Origin: Haplomitrium mnioides
Lineage: Eukaryota; Marchantiophyta; Haplomitriopsida; Calobryales
Assembly (NCBI GenBank): GCA_049999725.1
Contig: JBNGIS010034453.1
Coordinates: 1 to 29,630 of the forward strand
DNA: 29,630 nt
Reading direction: 5' to 3'
Part shown: in pieces, positions 22,031-29,554 of the stretch
How positions within the stretch are numbered: the first letter of the stretch is position 1
How the letters are laid out: every line of letters starts with the position of its first letter
Program-made: the position numbers and the translations under genes
The notes under the pieces: model-generated
What the model was told of the DNA's origin: nothing
The model's database searches: none
Seen by the model: only the letters and a program-made list of their open reading frames with translations

Positions 22031-23150
22031 AATGACATCCTCAACTATCATTGCCCCTATTAGAGGTGAAATAATCTCTTCTTTCAAATTTCTACTAGCA
22101 ATCCCATTTCCTTGCGTCAAGTATGGAATGTTTGCCCCATCTCTGCAATCAGATGGCAGTAAGAACTTTACAAGCAGAGATAAATCGTCCTGCTTTTGCA
22201 CTGTCTGCAACCTGCCACTGCCCTTCTACTGAAGAAAACAACCATTCATGTGACCTGCCTTTTGGCACCAAGAACACAATACAACGATACTCAGACTTTG
22301 ATGCATCTTCCTTTGCATCCAAAACAATTGCTGAGTAAGTATATTGGGATCTTCCTGACCCACCCAATTTCATTGTCATTCTTCGTCCTGCATTGAGCTC
22401 TTCAAAAAAATCCTCAAAAGATTTGTAGAACCTTTGTACAAAAGGATTTTTGTCGTCATCAATGAGACCTTGACTACGCAGCATGTTCTCCTTGTCTAGA
22501 GTTGCTATCACAGATTGCATCTGGCCTTCACTTGCCCCTCTCTGCCAACTGCAATCTAGCCCAAAAGATACTAAGGGGATTTTCTGCCTACTTTCTTTCT
22601 TTGCAATCACTAGAAATAGCCGCAACTTCAAGGATAGAGCACCAAACGATATCTTTAGAGCATGTATGATTACTTGCTAGCCTTGTTTGAATGTTGACAA
22701 TAATAAGTCAATCACATGCTTTTGAGCCAGTGTAATGCACACAAAGGAGCCACTTCCTTTCAGCACCCGTTGCACCTCGGTAAGGAAAGACACTCCACAC
22801 TTTGGATCCTTGTCCGGTTCGCTTGTGAGAGCATCAAGCCCTCCTTTATCCACCACGACATGAAACGACTTATCCGGAAACTACATATTTGTCATATCCA
22901 TGACGAGCCAGCGCAATTGCATACGCACTCGGACATGCTGGCGCAACATCTCTGCGATCACAACTCTTGAAAAATCAATATTTGTAATATTCTTAAGCCC
23001 AACATCGTACATATCCGCCGAGAGTGCTGAATTCCCGTAGCCTGGTACCAAAATACTCAACTCAGACAACGATCCAAGCCTGCACTCACTCAGCACCAAC
23101 TTGGACATGTCTTTCCATTCACCATACCACTCAAATAGTCTCGCCTCCAT
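22031..23150 (-). pseudogene. METTL13: METTL13-like methyltransferase pseudogene fragment
   Basis: Reads as about 370 codons of the METTL13 family, which in animals methylates lysine and the N-terminus of elongation factor eEF1A. Landmarks in order: FEWYGEW near the start; the SAM-binding motif ILVPGYGNS, normally VPGCGNS; NITNIDFSRVVIAEMLR; RWLVMDMTNM; VVVDKGGLDAL; LTEVQRVLKGSGSFVCITL. After a family-typical linker come SYTYSAIVLDA-like and VFLVPKGRSHEWLFSS segments. The last part, GANIPYLTQG and IGAMIVEDVI, is in a shifted frame. Defects are an in-frame TAG after MDMTNM (22878-22880), a TAG at 22677-22679 where Trp is expected, and one frameshift near 22150-22210. The C-terminal methyltransferase half is missing. 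No intron interrupts the match, which suggests a cDNA origin if the parent gene has introns here. Confidence 0.88.
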
Positions 23151-23284
23151 CCACCTTCATCTTTTCCACCTTCAAGGTCATGGCCACTTTCTGATCAATT
23201 TCGAAGTTCCCAAGAGTCTGCACTTTCACCATCAGCATACCGAGCCTCAGCAAGTTTGTCAAAGCTCCACCATCAGGGCCGGCT
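23131..23284 (-). pseudogene. Junction segment between two captured genes
   Basis: About 150 bp lie between the aldo/keto reductase piece and the methyltransferase piece. One frame is open and contains KVQTLGNFEID; another reads DKLAEARYADGESADSWELRN. The TLGNF string could be the diverged N-terminus of the METTL13 family, which often has a TLGDF motif, but the alignment does not hold up to FEWYGEW. Its origin is unresolved. Confidence 0.4.
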
Positions 23285-23521
23285 CTACATCGACTTGGCC
23301 TTCCCAATGAGTATTTCATTAGTATGTGGTCCATAGCGGTCAGCAGTATATAAGAACATAACTCCTAATGCCACAACATAGTGATCTAGATCAATCAATT
23401 TCTGTTGAGGCTTCGGGGGTCCATAATATGCTGACATTCCCATGCATCCCAAGCTTAGTGCCAAGATGTCCACGCCTTGTGATCCCAGCTTCAACCTTGG
23501 CACTTCTAGTAGAGCAGCCAT
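23285..23521 (-). pseudogene. Aldo/keto reductase N-terminal fragment
   Basis: The frame starts at an ATG. It gives VPRLKLGSQG, LSLGCMGMSAYYGPPKPQ, and a final YGPHTNEILIGKA. These match the first ~75 residues of plant NADPH-dependent aldo/keto reductases of the auxin-induced PCNT115 / perakine reductase group. The catalytic Asp of the usual FLDTxDxYG motif is Tyr here (FLYTADRYG), while the catalytic Tyr is kept. The match ends where this family commonly reaches the end of its first exon; that boundary is my recollection, not seen here. No stop interrupts it, but about three quarters of the enzyme is absent, so no active product is possible. Confidence 0.87.
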
Positions 23522-23631
23522 TTTCCCATAAACACTGCCATCTTCAACCTTTCATCATTGTCCATAACCATTCCTTTGAGGCTGTGATCTTGGAAATAAA
23601 TTGTACGCAAGTACCCACTATCAAGCCTTGC
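23522..23631 (-). other. Linker or possible 5' untranslated part before the reductase fragment
   Basis: Between the EFG1-like end and the reductase ATG, about 110 bp read open on the minus strand (SGYLRTIYFQD region) but match nothing I recognise. It could be reductase 5' untranslated sequence carried along with the captured exon. Confidence 0.35.
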
Positions 23632-24065
23632 TACTACAAGCTCATCATCGTTGCCCATGAATAAAGAGACATACTACTCTGTCTTTGGCAAAAACCTGAC
23701 ATATTCAAAATCTCCTTTACATGCAAAAGCTGCTCAGAAACAACTTCGATCTTCATGGTCTCATTAAGATGAACACATGCTTTCTGTTGCTTTTCTAGTC
23801 GCCACATTCTCCTCTCAATCTTCCTTCTTTCAAAAAATTTGACTTTCCGATACCGCAATGACATCTTGCGTTCCAGCCCAAAACGGGTATATAGTTCTAT
23901 TCGCTTTCTCAAGTCTTCCAGCCACTTCTCTTGAGAATCCATTACCTCTGTAGGAAGAGTCTTCTTCAACAGTCATATGATGGAGCGAATTTGATTCTTA
24001 ATTGACACGATTTTGGATTCTTTCATGTTGGCCTTGCGCAGCCTTCTGTGTCCACGCTTACAAGC
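23632..24065 (-). pseudogene. EFG1: EFG1-like rRNA-processing protein pseudogene
   Basis: EFG1 works in the nucleolus in early 18S rRNA processing. The minus strand gives RRLRKANMK, VSIKNQIRSI, then LLKKTLPTEV, KWLEDLRKRIE, RYRKVKFFERRKIERR and RLEKQQKA, and, after a frameshift, YVRFLPKTE and YVSLFMGNDDEL. This covers the conserved coiled-coil core in order. Defects are a TGA (23973-23975) where the family has Arg, consistent with a CGA to TGA change; a TAG (23674-23676) where Lys is expected; and a one-base frameshift near 23710. The basic C-terminal tail is absent. No intron is seen across about 430 bp. Upstream it joins directly to an SNW/SKIP fragment. Confidence 0.88.
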
Positions 24066-24082
24066 AGGGTCTTACTATCGAT

Positions 24083-24307
24083 TCATTCCTCCTTCTTGCC
24101 TATATTCAAAGGATATTGGGCCCCATAAATCTTTGGAAAAGCACCTCCATCTCCGAAACCCTCAACCTTGCGAGGCACAAATCCAAGTCTCTTTGCGCTA
24201 GGGGGAGGTTCTTTGAAATGCAAAACTTGTTGGCTTTGATTGTTTCCACTCGTCTCTTGAACCACAGATCTTTCTGCCGCCTCCAGTATCGCCTTAATGT
24301 TCCCCAA
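24083..24307 (-). pseudogene. SKIP: SNW/SKIP splicing-factor N-terminal fragment
   Basis: The last ~40 codons read KRLGFVPRKVEGFGDGGAF followed by AQYPLNIGKKEE. This closely matches the signature before the SNW domain of SKIP/SNW1 proteins (GFGDGGAFPEIHVAQYPL-type). SKIP is a spliceosome and transcription co-regulator. The upstream part of the frame (24200-24307) is less clear but ends in an SNW-like Pro-rich EPPPS. The fragment stops at TGA 24083-24085 and EFG1-like sequence begins within about 20 bp. The SNW domain proper is missing. Confidence 0.85.
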
Positions 24308-24387
24308 TTTTAGGGTTTTTCTACCAATTGCGACGGTCCTATTCTCCCTTACAGCCCATTAAACCATTGAAGCAATTCAAAATATTT

Positions 24388-24590
24388 TCAACATCCATCT
24401 AACTCTTCTCTATCCTCCAACGAATCAACATGAGAATCGAAAACAAATCTGCTCCATCGATTACCCTCAGATTCTTGATATTGTATGCTCTTTTGAGTTT
24501 CTACACAAACTCGCCAGCCTTTATTGTACTCAATCACTTCAACTTTCTGTGTTCTGCTCCGAACAAATGATAGAATGACACTTACTTATA
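24388..24590 (-). other. Unrecognised open segment near the right end of the insert
   Basis: A minus-strand frame of about 65 codons without stops contains VEVIEYNKGWRVCVETQKS and FDSHVDSLEDREELDGC. It lacks an ATG start and lies upstream of the SNW fragment. The composition looks like a real protein, but I do not recognise the family. It may be another captured piece. Confidence 0.4.
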
Positions 24591-24694
24591 GCTAGGAGAT
24601 GCTATTTTGCTGCTCATTGATGAATGTGCTACTCTTTGTGCTCCAATAAAGCTCTTCCAGAAGCTTCTTTAGTCGCCTACCTCATAACCTAACA

Positions 24695-24793
24695 CATATT
24701 GACATTCAGTTTTATATATATTGCTATTGATTAAATATCTTAGAGTTATCTTTGAGTTATTACTTAGTTGGAGTTTGTTTTTGAGTTCTTTTA
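24695..24793 (+). repeat. Right part of the disrupted gypsy LTR
   Basis: After the second CATAT, the sequence tgacattcag, tagagttatctttgag, ttacttagttgg and ttgagttcttttac follows the 3' end of the gypsy LTRs at 4223, 14487 and 20413. It continues the LTR cut at 20717. Confidence 0.82.
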
Positions 24794-25530
24794 CTACAAT
24801 CATATAGAAGAACACTAAGAGACATTGATTTCAAAGATGAGCAAGTGAAATAAAGTGCGACAATATAACGTAAGTTGCATAACTAGCATTGTAGAAAGAT
24901 ATTAGCTATGAATTAAAATGCTTTAGAATTGGAAAGCTGATTATTTGTAAGATCATTCATAGCAAAAAATAGATCTATTATATTACAAGAATACGAGCGA
25001 GAAAAAAATACACGAAGAAAACAACTTTTGTGAGATAGTATAAAGAATGTTTGTTATAAAACTTTAAAGTTGTAGACTGTGTGTTAATAACAAGCAAGAA
25101 TAAAGCTTGAAGAGTTGGAGCAACAGAAAAGTATTGCAAATATATTGAGATGTTTCCAAACTTACAAATTCAAATTAAAAGTATGAGTTTAGTTGAAACC
25201 CTTTACAAAAATTTACAAGAGATAAAGAGAAAGTTAGATGAAAGGTTATGATGCAAAAACTCAAAGATTTAGCCGAAGGTATTTCATTTGTCTAAAATGT
25301 TGAAAGAACACTAGAAGTTGTGCAAGATAGAGGAAATCAAGATCATGTGTATATGGAATTGGAGAGTATAAAAAGAAGAAGAGATTTCAATCACCAACAA
25401 CGAGAACCACTAAACACTCAAAAGAAGATAGTAGATTGTTACAAAAACTCAAACATGCTATAGTTGTGGTTGGATACAACACATTGCATTATATTGCAAA
25501 GAATTCGCACAAGATCAAATATGAGTATTT
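24794..25530 (+). pseudogene. LTR-retrotransposon gag remnant with zinc knuckle
   Basis: Following the LTR end, the plus strand reads in broken frames as charged helical sequence: RRTLRDIDFKDEQVK near 24806, KLEELEQQKSIANIL near 25110, QRFSRRYF near 25265. An intact CCHC knuckle follows at about 25456-25497 (CYSCGWIQHIALYC, spacing C-x2-C-x4-H-x4-C). The position after an LTR and the knuckle support gag. The sequence differs from the gag at 4279-5090, so it is another family or very diverged. Stops are frequent. Confidence 0.68.
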
Positions 25531-25884
25531 CAACGATTTCTTTATCACGTCTGAAAAATATTAGTAATAAAACCTCGTACAAGTAATAAACATTAATAAA
25601 AAAACCTCATAGTTTTATCGAGTTAAAGAAGAAAAATTAGAAAAACGTGAAACAAAGTTGAAAATATCATATAAAAAAAGAAATTAGATGACTAATTGTA
25701 GTTAATAGATGGATATAAAGTTAGCTAATCATAGTTAACATATAGATAGAAAGTTAGCAATATAGAATTTGATAGATTGGAAAGTTTATAAGAAAATTAT
25801 TTATCTCCATGGATTTTGATAATAGTGAAACTAGGTAGAAAATTATTTATCACTATGAATGACTTTTCACAAATTATAAGGAAG
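25531..25884. other. AT-rich stretch, nothing recognised
   Basis: No open frame or element terminus is supported. Short direct repeats such as agttagcaa / agttagctaatcatagttaac occur near 25700-25765. Confidence 0.5.
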
Positions 25885-25995
25885 GTTAGAGACAAGAGTG
25901 CAATTAACACAACCAAGGTGTTAACTTCATTCGAGCCAATTCAAAGATTTCTTTTCCAACTTACTAAGCAAGTAATTAGTAACTAGGGTCAGTTG
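25885..25995. repeat. Lone satellite monomer upstream of the SLX1-like gene
   Basis: gacaagagtgcaattaacac with aaccaaggtg, then caaagatttctttt, and agtaactagggtcagttgga follow the order and spacing of the ~157-bp satellite at 1560-3760. This is a single, partly deleted unit about 10 kb from the main array. Confidence 0.78.
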
Positions 25996-25999
25996 GAGA

Positions 26000-26141
26000 A
26001 GAGAGTTAGGGCAAAGGGAGTCGTGAGGAGAGGCGGAAAGAAACAGAGGAATGAGAGAGCGATGGCAGAAGGAAGGGGAAGGGAAAGAGAGTGGGGGTGG
26101 TGATGCTGGTGTCATAACGGGGGCAAGGGATTCGTGCAGGC
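26000..26141 (+). promoter_or_regulatory. Purine-rich 5' region of the SLX1-like gene
   Basis: A GA-rich stretch (26010-26100, with gagagag and gaagggg runs) precedes the start codon directly. No convincing TATA box is visible. It probably includes the 5' untranslated region; GA-rich leaders are common in plant housekeeping genes. It lies against a satellite monomer. Confidence 0.5.
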
Positions 26142-27286
26142 ATGCTGCACACACTAAAGTTGGTGCCATGGCAGTGCACCGCTATTGTCCCACGATTTGG
26201 GTTTATCAACAATCGTGCAGTGTCACTCCAGCTGCGCGCCGTCTGCTGTAGGATGTGTTCCAGACTTACTTCTGATATGAATCAATTGCATAAGAGTCGA
26301 AGAAAGCGAAGTGGATTTGTTACTGGAAAGGGAAGGATGGGTAAGCTTGCGGTGTCTGTAGATGCAATTGCTAGCACTGAAGAGCATAGGTGGACCGAAG
26401 ATCAGTATGTTAGTCATGAACTTGAACGTTACGGTGTTGATGAAGCGGACTATGCCTCACCTGGGAATTTTAGTGCTACACCTTTGGATACAAAGGTTGC
26501 AAATGGCATTGCAAGGAAAAGAAAAGCAACGCAGCTGATTTTGAGCAAGCGAAATTCTAATGGTGGATTAATTGTAGATTCTCTGGCCGAAGATTGGTGT
26601 GCATATCTTCTGCTCTCTGTGGACTCGCACAAGACTTACGTTGGTGTCACGTATGATATCAAGAGACGGTATACTCATTCCGGACAATTCTTTTGGCTTT
26701 CTTTCTTAATTCCTTTTGTTCAGTCTCATCGATGGCCCTTATCAACAGATGGCATAGAGGCCTAGCTGCTGAATTTGTACTATAAATTACAAGTTGAAAC
26801 AGACTATTCGCACGAAAAGCTATATCGATTTGCACCCGGACTCTCGCTGATTTTAATGCTGCTGTGTGTGGATTGTTGCAGTTTGAGACAGCACAATGGA
26901 GAGCTAGCTGGTGGTGCGAAAGCTGCACGAGCAGGGAGACCATGGCGAATCGTCTGTACAGTTCGTGGATTCTCCACCCGCAGCGAAGGTCCGCTTTTCC
27001 CTTCGATTAATCAACCCATGGGTAACAAATGGCAAGACTGAAAACCGCACTTTAAAGTTCAGATGGAGTTGTAAAAGGCATGCTCTGATTGATTGACTAT
27101 GGTTCTGCAGCCTGCCAGTTTGAATGGAGATGGAAAGCAGCCGCAGGAAAAATAAAGACCGTTACTCAGACAGAATCAAATTTTTTGGAATCACCGCTTG
27201 TAATTCGGAGACGAGCAGCCTTGGATGAAGCAGTGAACTCTAAAGAAGAGTGGAAGGATGTGAACATTGAGTGGCACACTCACTAA
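26142..27286 (+). CDS. SLX1: SLX1-like GIY-YIG structure-specific nuclease (3 exons)
   Basis: Exons 26142-26668, 26882-26988 and 27111-27286 join in frame to 269 codons plus stop. Introns start with GT and end with AG. SLX1 cuts branched DNA in repair and recombination, normally with scaffold SLX4 in the nucleus. The GIY-YIG domain fills residues 151-220: YLL (155-157), YVG (166-168), catalytic Arg at 175/176 split by intron 1, then RQHNGELAGGAKAARAGRPW, and the metal-binding Glu in FEWRWK (Glu216). All key residues are present. The order YVG, RRL, QHNGEL, GGAKAA, GRPW, FEW matches SLX1 rather than UvrC. The C-terminal zinc finger of yeast and animal SLX1 is absent: the protein ends about 54 residues after Glu216. 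An in-frame stop precedes the chosen ATG; Met38 (26253) is an alternative start. The first ~37 residues are hydrophobic and basic. It is the only intact gene seen. Confidence 0.88.
26669..26881 (+). other. Intron 1 of the SLX1-like gene
   Basis: 213 bp, from gtatactcattc to gattgttgcag. It splits the codon of the catalytic arginine (CG|T), and removing it restores RRLRQHNGEL. Confidence 0.92.
26989..27110 (+). other. Intron 2 of the SLX1-like gene
   Basis: 122 bp, from gtccgcttttcc to ggttctgcag. It splits an Ala codon (G|CC), and removing it joins FSTRSE to ACQFEWRWK. Confidence 0.92.
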
Positions 27287-28363
27287 TAATCTTGTGCATG
27301 TCTTAGATTAGTTGGTCAAGTGTATCTATTAATGGCGTAGGTTTTTGTAGATACAAGTGTTACTGCGTTTCCAATTGTGATGGTCTCATCTTCAGATTGA
27401 AAAGGCCGCGCATGTACATTGTCTCATGGAAAGCAGAATCAAGATTTAAATATTTAGATCCAATCTGGCTCTTGATCAGTTGTACACCATGTAAACAATA
27501 TTGTTATAAAACTATTTTTAAGACTTCGTGTCATCCTCCTACTTTGAGTTGCCATCCCATAACCATGTTGCATGTTCTTGCTCACCACAGAATGATAATT
27601 GATGTGACAGTACTTCTCGACTCACATCAATGACTTGAGAGTCTTAGATGACAGTAATTGTAACATCTCGTTTACATTTTCACCTGGTAGAACAGGCATT
27701 CTGTACTGGCAGAAACTTTAAATTTGTTTACGAAGGCTGCTTTTCAAGCTACAGCACAGATGAGGTACTGTAGCGATAACTTCATATGATTACATGTGCT
27801 TTGAGGATCACAGATGGGACATTCTTCCACGAATTATGTGACATATCAGGTGCACAGTGATGCTGCCTTGAAATTAACTTAAGAGTAATGCCAATGAATT
27901 ACTTCATGATTTGGTTTACCAGGACAAGTAAGGTTTGGGGTTTCTGAGACTATGCCATGTTTTCTTGGGTGAATGCAGCTTTCAGGTGGATACATTTAAT
28001 TGAGTTGGCTATCATGGAGGTCATTGTGCTTTCCTGGTGGGGGATGAGTTGCTGCTACAATAATGACAACAGCCTATGATTTAATTGTAAGAACATTTTC
28101 CTCTGAGTATTAGCACTTTGTTGCACATCTTTGAATGAATACTTTTTTCATGTCTTATTTTCTTGGGCTGCTAGGCTTATGTTTCAGTTAGAAGTCCCAT
28201 CAGAATATGAGTGTTAGTTCTCACTTATACTTAATGGATAGAACAGAATAGAATTTTGAATAAAGTCTTAGACCAGCCCTAAGGCCTTAGGGACCGAGTA
28301 TACAACTCGCTCTGAGGTGTGAGCACAAAAAGGGAAATCGTAGAAGTAATACAATGAAGTAAA
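27287..28363. other. Downstream region of the SLX1-like gene, no coding seen
   Basis: T-rich sequence without a recognisable frame; it probably starts with the 3' untranslated region. An AATAAA lies at 28259-28264, but it is about 970 bp away and may not belong to this gene. Confidence 0.5.
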
Positions 28364-28850
28364 TCAAAGGGCTGAGCCGGGCTTATTAGTATAACAATTG
28401 CTCTCTCTAAACTCAAAAATTAATCTCTTAATTATATGTGTAGATAATTCTTTGTCTCCATGTTTGGAAGTAGGGTCTTTTCTCAGCAACAGGAGTTCAC
28501 ACAAGAAGAGCGCTAGCCATCCTTGGTCAGAGTGTGCCAGGAGTTGCTGGACTGTTGTTTGTTGATCCCTGCAGACAATGTTATCGTCCTTGTATCTCAT
28601 GGCATCTTGGGCAGCAGAAGATGAAGTGATGCTTGTCCTCAGTGGTTTGTAACGTGTATGGGAGGCAGACCTCTTTCTCTGGCTGTACTTTGTAGTTGAT
28701 CTTGAACCACTTATCCATTTCACATCTGAGGCAGTGGGAGCCAGTTCTTAGCTGCACAAGGATGTGGATGAGATGGAGTGACAAATTACTGGTTTAAAAT
28801 TTTTTGTATCTGTCGGCGAGGTTGGGGATTGACGAGAAACATGTACTTGA
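28364..28850 (-). pseudogene. LINE-like reverse-transcriptase C-terminal fragment, frameshifted
   Basis: The minus strand reads QLRTGSHCLRCEMDKWF, then TTEDKHHFIFCCPRCHEI in one frame. This is the pattern LRTGSH...E.GRW...C..C...EDE.HF...CP.Y..IR found at the C-terminus of many non-LTR reverse-transcriptase polyproteins. The frame then shifts, and the continuation (DDNIVCRDQQTTVQQLL, later WLALFLCELLLLR) is open in the overlapping frame. Just upstream, KYMFLVNPQPRRQIQKI (about 28800-28850) may belong to the same protein. Stops and the shift make it a relic. The exact LINE clade is not determined. Confidence 0.62.
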
Positions 28851-29482
28851 CTTTGCAGGATGCTGCACGGTGGGACAGCCATAGTAGTGTTGAGAGAAGC
28901 AATCTAAGAGTGCGCTTGAGCAGTCCGGAAGCTCTATGCCCATTTCCCTTTGTGTCAACCAATTCTGACTTTGGGTGTACCAGTTGATAGCACATTCTAG
29001 TGGAACTGATGTGATTTTAAATTCTGTTCCTATTCTCCTTTGTAGCACTCTTATTCTCAGGAGTTAAGGCAGCTTGTCACTGCTACATATTATGGTCCGG
29101 GTTGGTCTTTGTAAGGATACTTTGTGTTGGAAATTGGCAGCTTCACAATTTGCTGCTGAGGAATTGCCTGATCCTGCTCAGGAATTCCTGCAACATACTT
29201 CCTTAGTGAAGTGTGTCCCTGTAAATGTTTTTGGTTTAGCTAGTTTAGGATTCTAGCTAGTTTAGAGGCACTTTTGGGAATGGTGATTTTAGGGGTAGTG
29301 CCATGTGGAGGCACCTGGTGGTGACAGGTGTCAGCACCAGGACTCTCCTGAGAGACCATTAATGATTCTTGTCCCTTGCAAAAGTTAGAACACAGAAAAG
29401 TCATAGGAGTGTAGGTGAATATTGATTGTGCAGATCTTGTCCATATTTGTGGAAATAGTCTCCTTCACCTGCACTGATTCAA
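28851..29482. other. Non-coding region, nothing recognised
   Basis: No supported gene. Minus-strand open frames at 28786-29048 overlap one another in different frames and may be the upstream part of the LINE-like fragment. Two copies of tagctagtttag lie 17 bp apart (29237 and 29254), and a palindrome is at 29314-29341. Confidence 0.45.
29314..29341. repeat. 28-bp imperfect palindrome
   Basis: cctggtg and caccagg form 7-bp arms, with an inner gaca/tgtc pair around a GG centre. Arms and inner stem are separated by two unpaired bases on each side. It could form a hairpin. Confidence 0.85.
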
Positions 29483-29554
29483 GCGCCCATAGATTTTGAA
29501 TAGGGGCGCCCATAGAAATCCAGCTTTTGGCTGGTATTGTTTTCTGTATATAAA
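29483..29554 (+). promoter_or_regulatory. Promoter-like block: repeated GCGCCCATAGA and TATA box
   Basis: gcgcccatag occurs at 29483 and again at 29506. TATATAAA follows at 29547-29554. The spacing suits a core promoter reading rightward out of the window. It may serve a gene or an LTR that starts beyond 29630. Confidence 0.45.

Larger units (their letters stand above)
20718..24694 (-). mobile_element. Gene-capturing insertion (TG...CA ends, 5-bp target duplication)
   Basis: The insert starts tgttacaac and ends cctaaca. It is flanked on both sides by CATAT (20713-20717 and 24695-24699). Removing it and one CATAT leaves gcttgtcatattgacattc, which resembles the gypsy LTR around 4150 (cttattgacatttgg), so the boundaries are supported by an empty site. 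Base composition is visibly richer in G and C than the flanks. The minus strand carries colinear fragments of several host genes. TG...CA ends and a 5-bp duplication are the signature of LTR-retrotransposon-type integration. I found no second copy of either terminus, no primer-binding site and no transposase or polymerase. It may be a non-autonomous element, or a long solo LTR that captured genes. Strand refers to the captured coding sequences. Confidence 0.75.

Noticed and set aside
20718-24694. Helitron interpretation of the gene-capture region
   Set aside because: Multi-gene, same-strand capture suggests a Helitron, but the CATAT target duplication and TG...CA ends contradict it, since Helitrons make no duplication. 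I also saw no CTRR-hairpin terminus at either end.
20718-24694. Pack-MULE interpretation
   Set aside because: No long terminal inverted repeats and no 9-10 bp duplication; only about 5 bp (TGTTA/TAACA) is inverted at the ends.
20718-24694. Complete LTR retrotransposon with two LTRs
   Set aside because: Comparing the two ends by eye gave no convincing direct repeat and no primer-binding site. A computed self-alignment could overturn this.
26051-26251. Plus-strand 66-codon frame overlapping the SLX1-like start
   Set aside because: Low-complexity GA-derived sequence (GEGKESGGGDAG) in a different frame from the recognisable nuclease.
27397-27633. Plus-strand 78-codon frame downstream of SLX1
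   Set aside because: No recognisable motif, no sign of splicing to the gene, and the nuclease already has a proper stop at 27286.
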